Assembly: GCA_003427395.1 (NCBI GenBank)
Contig: BFEA01000025.1
Coordinates: 4,306,165-4,338,275 of the forward strand
DNA: 32,111 nt
Direction: 5' to 3'
Source of the DNA: Chara braunii
Lineage: Eukaryota; Streptophyta; Charophyceae; Charales; Characeae
Shown here: piece after piece, positions 27,642 to 32,111 of the stretch
Layout: each line of letters begins with the position of its first letter
Position numbering within the stretch: the first letter of the stretch is position 1
Position numbers and translations under genes: made by a program
The notes under the pieces: model-generated
The model's input: the letters and a program-made list of their open reading frames with translations, nothing else
The model's database searches: none
Told to the model about the DNA's origin: nothing

Positions 27642-28534
27642 TGCACCCCGGCCGCAGTTCGTGGAAAAAAAAACGGATGGGGGAGGGGGTCGGTGGTACC
27701 TGGTCCTACTCCACGGGCCCGCTGCTGGACTCCCCCAAAAAAACCAAGGGGGATAGTCCCGCGGGACCCTCAACCCCTCGGTTCGTTCCTGCACCGCTCC
27801 GCTGCTTGGCTCCGGCCTCGATCCCAAGACCCGCCTGGTGGTAGCTCAATGACATAACCTATAGGCCTAAGCCCCATCCTGGTTGTAGTAGGCGCAGCGC
27901 CACTCATAAAGAGTAAGGGCAACCTGTCCAGTGCCTGCAAACGGTGTCCGGCCGTTCCTCTTACTTACCGCTCGCGTCCAAGGACCCACGGGCACCCATG
28001 TATTACCTTGGAGGACACAACCTTGCCAGGCTGGCCGTGAGCGTCGCCGCATCATGTTGCGGCTATGGCCGGGCTCTCCCACTCCCTCATATTCATCAAG
28101 GAATTGCCCGTTCTACCACCTTTGGGCTGAAGCCGCCCTGATTTTTACTCCCTGTGCCTCTGACCCGTGCCGTCCTGGCTAAGGCCCGCCACGGCCTCTA
28201 CTGTCGGTAGTGCATGGTCAACCAAAAACCTGCAATTTTTTACGCGGCGCGGCCCTGAACCGTCGGTTCCCACTAAGCCGGGCCACACTCTCCTTCAGTC
28301 AGGGTCCTACTTAATCAACCTCGCGCCGCCCGTAGCTTTGCCTGCGCGAGCGAGGCTGCGACCGCCTCTGAGATTCTAGCCTGGCCGTCACTTGTCCTAC
28401 CGGCGTTTCATGGTCTTCCTCGACCCCTACTCGGCCAGGCTAACGTGTGCCCGCAAAGTGCACGCTCACACACTCTCTAATCAACGCAAATGGGACGCGC
28501 CCTCGGATGTCGTCAAGCACGTTCTTTCTGCAAG
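27642..28534. other. GC-rich loop region, no gene recognised
   Basis: Contains the palindrome GTCCCGCGGGAC near 27757, a CCCCC/GGGGG hairpin with an A7-containing loop near 27732, a 9-base A run near 27666 and a GGCGCAGCGCC palindrome near 27892. Overlapping frames of 60-90 codons resemble no protein family. Confidence 0.4.
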
Positions 28535-28590
28535 TTGCAAATACGTGCCCAAATACCCTTGTAAGGGTATTCGGGCCGACACCGCATCAC
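28535..28590 (+). repeat. Dispersed palindromic repeat, second copy
   Basis: Contains AATACCCTT-GT-AAGGGTATT (28552-28571, 9-bp stem) followed by CGGGCCGACACCGC. It matches the minus strand of 19317-19372 and sits exactly at the inner edge of the right inverted arm, which may mark a junction or an insertion site. Confidence 0.7.
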
Positions 28591-28939
28591 GACTCTGTGG
28601 GGAGTCTGCCCACCGATTGCGGGAACTCTGCCGAAACTCAGGAGGAGTTTTAGAGGCAGGGAACTGAGAGGTAAAACTTCATCTCCTTCTATAAACCCAG
28701 TTATGACCCCTATCTGTACTTCTTGCTATAGTTTGACTGAGTATACTGTCTGCATCTCTATTTTGACTTTAAGTTTGATTTTCAGGACACAAACCAGACT
28801 TAAGTAAATGAATGTTTATGCAAGCTCAGTTTTACTTTTCTTGTTTGAATGAAAGCAGATTGTGAAAAGGGTTTGCATCTGGGGAAAGGAGGGAGGAAGG
28901 TGGTTTTGTCTGTGTTTGACCGGGTCAACCAAAGGCTGG

Positions 28940-29620
28940 GAGAGTCTCCATAAGTTTGACGGGTCCAGTGCTATGTTTATTTTTGATTGCCTGGAGGACC
29001 AGACATGTTTCCATAAGATTGGATGGTGTGGTTGCTCTGATTTGTGAGGGTTGCTTATGTTTGACCTTTTCAGGGACCAAACAGACTTCCATAAGATTGA
29101 ATGGCTTGGTTGCCTTATTTCATTTGGGTTTTCTGATGTTTATTAGTTCCTTCTTGTTTATTCTGAGGGAAGATCAGATGAAGGACTGGACAGGTTCCCA
29201 TAAGATTGGGAGGCATGGTCTGGGGCCATGCACATGCTGGAACCAAAAGGATAAAATTTGTCTATACATCTATACTATGTTACTTATGAACAAGCTAGTC
29301 AGACATGTTTCCATAAGATTGGATGGTCTGACTATAGCTTATCACCAACTGAAGAGAATAGCAATTAAGAGTAAAATTGTGGTAAGAAGGGGCAGGTTGA
29401 ACTTTGATCTAAGTTGGACGGTTCAATCATATGCTACCTTAAAAGAGTAAGTGCCGAGAATTATATATAACTTGGATATTTTAAACAGCTCGGGGCGACT
29501 AGGTTTGACAACCTAGTCATATGCCCAAGGAAGAGAAAAGTTGTAGTGCCCTGTGTTTGTGTATATCCAATGGCTGAGCTAGACAGGTTTCCATAAGATT
29601 GGATGGTCTAACTTTATGCC
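28940..29620 (+). repeat. Right hairpin array: ~6 units with a different apex
   Basis: The apex GTTTCCATAAGATTGGATGG or a close variant occurs near 28945, 29007, 29086, 29194, 29308 and 29588. Inner stem TCC/GGA is TCCC/GGGA in the fourth unit. Outer stems: TAGTCAGAC/GTCTGACTA (9 bp, 29299-29336), TAGAC/GTCTA (29579-29612) and ACCAA/TTGGT (29076-29110). A related 7-bp hairpin GACTAGG/CCTAGTC lies at 29496-29517. The apex aligns with the reverse complement of the left-arm apex but differs in most loop positions, while units within one arm are nearly identical at the apex. Confidence 0.85.
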
Positions 29621-29924
29621 TTATGTAAGCTGGGTATAAGGGACAAATCATTGAAAAACTATGAACTATTGTTTGACAAGGTTGACTTTGGGCTGGTGAG
29701 AGTACTGACCATTGTGGTTTGGCCTTGCATGTAGCTGAGTGAGATCACTACCTAGTCTAAGTTTCAGTTTGATAGGTAGTTGCTTTAGATGCTCGCCACG
29801 TGCTAGAGCTATAGCAGTTAGTTCAATTTCTGCATTTTCAATTTCTGCATTTTTTTAGCTAACTTCTTTTACTTAGGTCAATTTTCGCATTTTCTGGGAT
29901 CATTTGTTATACTTGGCTTTCTAT

Positions 29925-30500
29925 AAATCTTGGTACGTTACTTTCTCTACGGGAAGCGTTGCCGAAATTTCTAAAAAATAAAGGAGTTTGTCAAATTTTG
30001 ACTTTTTAAATTTCAACTTGTCTAAGTTTTATATATAGCTTAGTAAGAATCTGGAAAGCCTTCTTTTCTAGGGGAGATGCTGCCCAAATTTTTACTAATT
30101 CAGGGAGTTAGACGAAATTTGACTTTGAGAAGTCAAAGTTATTTCAGTTTCTGAACTTAACTTTGTATAAATTTTGGAAAGATACTTTCTGTACGAAAAG
30201 CAATGCCGAAATTTTTACAAACCTAAGGGGTTAGTTAAATTTTGTCTTCACAGAACTCGAGTTTTATTTTGGGTTTCTATCTCACTTAGTATAAATATGG
30301 AAAGTCTGCTTTTCTAATGGAGATGCTGCCCAAATTTTTACTAATTCGGGAGTTAGACAAAATTTAACTTTCCAAAGTTAAGGATTATTTCAGTTCTCAT
30401 ATTAGAGTTAGTATAATTTCTGAAAAAACGTTTTTCCTACGAGTAGTGCTGCCAAATTTTTCTTAGTTTAAAGGAGATAGATTATATTTTCACAGGTGGT
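29925..30500 (+). repeat. 122-bp tandem array with alternating unit types
   Basis: An anchor resembling GCTGCCCAAATTTTTAC recurs at 29958, 30079, 30202, 30325 and 30448, spacing 121-123. Units 2 and 4 share ACTAATTC and GGGAGTTAGAC. Units 1 and 3 share a TGCCGAAATTT variant and a GTTTGT/TTAGTT-AAATTTTG tail. This points to a dimeric higher-order unit of about 245 bp. The array is AT-rich, absent from the left arm, and has no long open frame. A weak sixth anchor may lie near 30530. Confidence 0.88.
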
Positions 30501-31780
30501 GATTTTAACAATCCAATCCGTATGGGGGAGATTCTGCCATAAGTCTACCTTTCTTTGGGCACCAGCTTAGAGATAGACTTAGACTTAGTTCGCAGAAAAT
30601 CTTGAGTGAGAATGTGTTATGGAGGTTCATTCCCCATACACTGATAGTTAGCCTTGGAAATTGGCCTGTCTTGTGTTACAGGTCCTATTTGATTGATCTG
30701 ATTCAGGATTTGGACTAGATTCAACTTGATCCCACGAGGACCATCTTCAGTTGTCACTGATAACATGTCGATTGCTGATTCGTCAGTTTACGACTCAACT
30801 CCAATCCACTCTTGCCACTCAATCTAAAGGCTTTAGCCCTGTGGTTTGATTTGTTTCATTGTGTTTTTATCTGGACTTTATTGAATGGTCATTTAACAAA
30901 GGTACTGAGTACTTTATTGTTGAAAGGGTGCGCTAAGGTTGAGGTTTGTGTGGCTAAAGCAAGGGGAATGAGCGTAGAGAATAGTTGAAGTTGACCCCGT
31001 GTAGTGCGTGGACTTTTTGTTGAATCTTTGATGTGATTGCAGATATGTTTTGTGGTTCGGACTCTGAATTGGACTGCCTGCGATCACACACACATATATG
31101 GCTGAGAGGAGTCTCACTGTGATCGTAAGAAGTGATCGTCTGATATTATATAACCCTCTTATATGTACATACATATGCCTTACGTGTTCGCGCGGTCTAC
31201 TGCAACCGTGCGTGAAGGATAAACAGATTATGCCTTTTAGAGAGAGAAGGGAGATCCTCTTTTATCCTTTGTTTTTTAAAGTTTTTATAGTTGGACATTA
31301 TAGTCTGTGGCAGCCATCAAAATCAAACCCCTTGAGTTCTCGTCAGGCCCTGGATGATGGAGCTGGTCTCCAGGGCAATAAGAGATGACTTCCACCACAG
31401 GTATGAACCTGTGTACCACCCACTCTCCACAGGGTGTAGAAAAGGGTGTGGTCCTCAACCGCACTTGGCGGTTGTCTAACGTCGAGAGATTAACCCCTCA
31501 AAGCGTGTGTCAGCCGACACTTGAGTATCGAATGCGACCCTCGAGAATAACGAGGATCGCATGATTATGGGTACTACATAGTACGCCATCATTGCGACTG
31601 CTTCCGTATGCCTGCATTGCGAGCCGGTATGAGAAGGTCCTCCGTCCGTGCGGTTTTATACTAAGTCTCGCGCGTGTCGCCTATCCAATTTCCGTGTTGG
31701 AAGGTTATGGGATAGCTATTGAAGACACTAGGATTGTTGTGTTGTTTCGTTTTGTGTCGTTCCGTGTGTATGTGTGTGTG

Positions 31781-31859
31781 TGTTTTTAATTTCTCTAATA
31801 CTATAAAGGAAGGAGCGGGTCTCGCGTGACGCTCCCAGTGGGCCCAACAAAATTCAGGA
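31781..31859. other. Spacer between inverted arm and terminal array
   Basis: Begins with a TG run. Nothing recognised. Confidence 0.3.
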
Positions 31860-31860
31860 A

Positions 31861-32111
31861 GGGAGGTCCCCGTGCGGTGCCGCAGGGGACCGAGGAGGGC
31901 GCGCCGATCGGGGAGGCCGGTAGCTGGGACGGGTGTCATCGCGTCGGGGGGGGGGGGGGGTGAGGGAGGTCCCCGTGCGGTGCCGCAGGGGACCGAGGAG
32001 GGCGCGCCGATCGGGGAGGCCGGTAGCTGGGACGGGCGTCATCGCGTCGGGGGGGGGGGCGACGGTTGGAACCGCGCGGTGCCGCAGGGGACCGAGGAGG
32101 GCGCGCCGGTC
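31861..32111. repeat. GC-rich 103-bp tandem repeat, cut by window end
   Basis: Copies start at 31861 and 31964 and are almost identical. A third, shortened copy begins near 32070 and runs off the window. Each full unit has a hairpin GTCCCC-TGCGG/CCGCA-GGGGAC followed by GGGCGCGCC and a long G run (9-15 G). The G-run length differs between copies, as expected of slippage or assembly error. Confidence 0.93.

Larger units (their letters stand above)
28580..31780 (-). repeat. Right arm of giant diverged inverted repeat
   Basis: Colinear in reverse complement with 23975-26830. It is about 350 bp longer, mainly because of the 122-bp array at 29925-30500, which the left arm lacks, while its hairpin array is shorter. 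Together with the 1.7-kb loop the structure spans about 7.8 kb. The arms carry no transposase or other recognisable gene, so classification as a foldback-type element or as two inverted copies of a long non-coding repeat is open. Confidence 0.92.

Noticed and set aside
27246-27857. 203-codon plus-strand protein
   Set aside because: It runs through the CT microsatellite and the antisense of the U6-like sequence.
28956-29450. 164-codon plus-strand protein
   Set aside because: It crosses the right hairpin array, has no family resemblance, and its repeats are explained by the hairpin units.

Overview
This is a non-coding, repeat-dominated window of a eukaryotic nuclear genome. Plant-like traits suggest a streptophyte: a chromodomain-type Ty3/gypsy element whose primer-binding site matches initiator tRNA-Met, a U6 snRNA-like sequence, and the 5' half of a plant-type tRNA-Asp. 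The lysine/glutamate coiled-coil gag and heavy retroelement load would fit a charophyte alga such as Chara, but that assignment is an inference. I see no intact host protein-coding gene. Most open frames here are short, interrupted, or cross microsatellites, N runs or RNA-derived sequence.

Left part (1-4950). A complete hammerhead ribozyme motif lies on the minus strand at the window edge (67-126). It is followed by a tRNA-like (SINE-type) segment, plus-strand scraps of gypsy retroelements (an integrase chromodomain and a gag zinc knuckle), a 30-bp minisatellite with a 10-bp hairpin beside it, and a 51-bp tandem duplication.

Middle (4949-11960). One large decayed Ty3/gypsy retrotransposon lies on the minus strand. 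Read right to left it shows PBS, gag (coiled coil, capsid-like part, RGG stretch, CCHC knuckle), protease, reverse transcriptase, a foreign protease-linker piece, RNase H, integrase (HHCC and core), a C-terminal integrase/chromodomain and a polypurine tract. It carries many stops and frameshifts.

11963-20000. Microsatellites (CT)n, three small tandem repeats of 20, 93 and 100 bp, an assembly gap (17193-17702), a cluster of perfect short hairpins, and two tRNA-like segments on the minus strand.

Right part (20390-31780). Two convergent fragments of nuclear large-subunit rRNA are followed by a diverged repeat array of about 180 bp whose hairpin stems change in compensating pairs. Next come short hairpins each preceded by a CTTACCTGT-like box, then a giant diverged inverted repeat (arms about 23975-26830 and 28580-31780). 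Each arm holds a tandem array of hairpins with a conserved apical sequence and an outer stem that changes from unit to unit while staying paired. The loop between the arms contains a U6-like sequence. The right arm alone carries a 122-bp array with a dimeric pattern. The window ends in a GC-rich 103-bp tandem repeat. The hairpin arrays in the inverted arms are the best candidate for something undescribed. Paired changes are the evidence, and expression and function are unknown.
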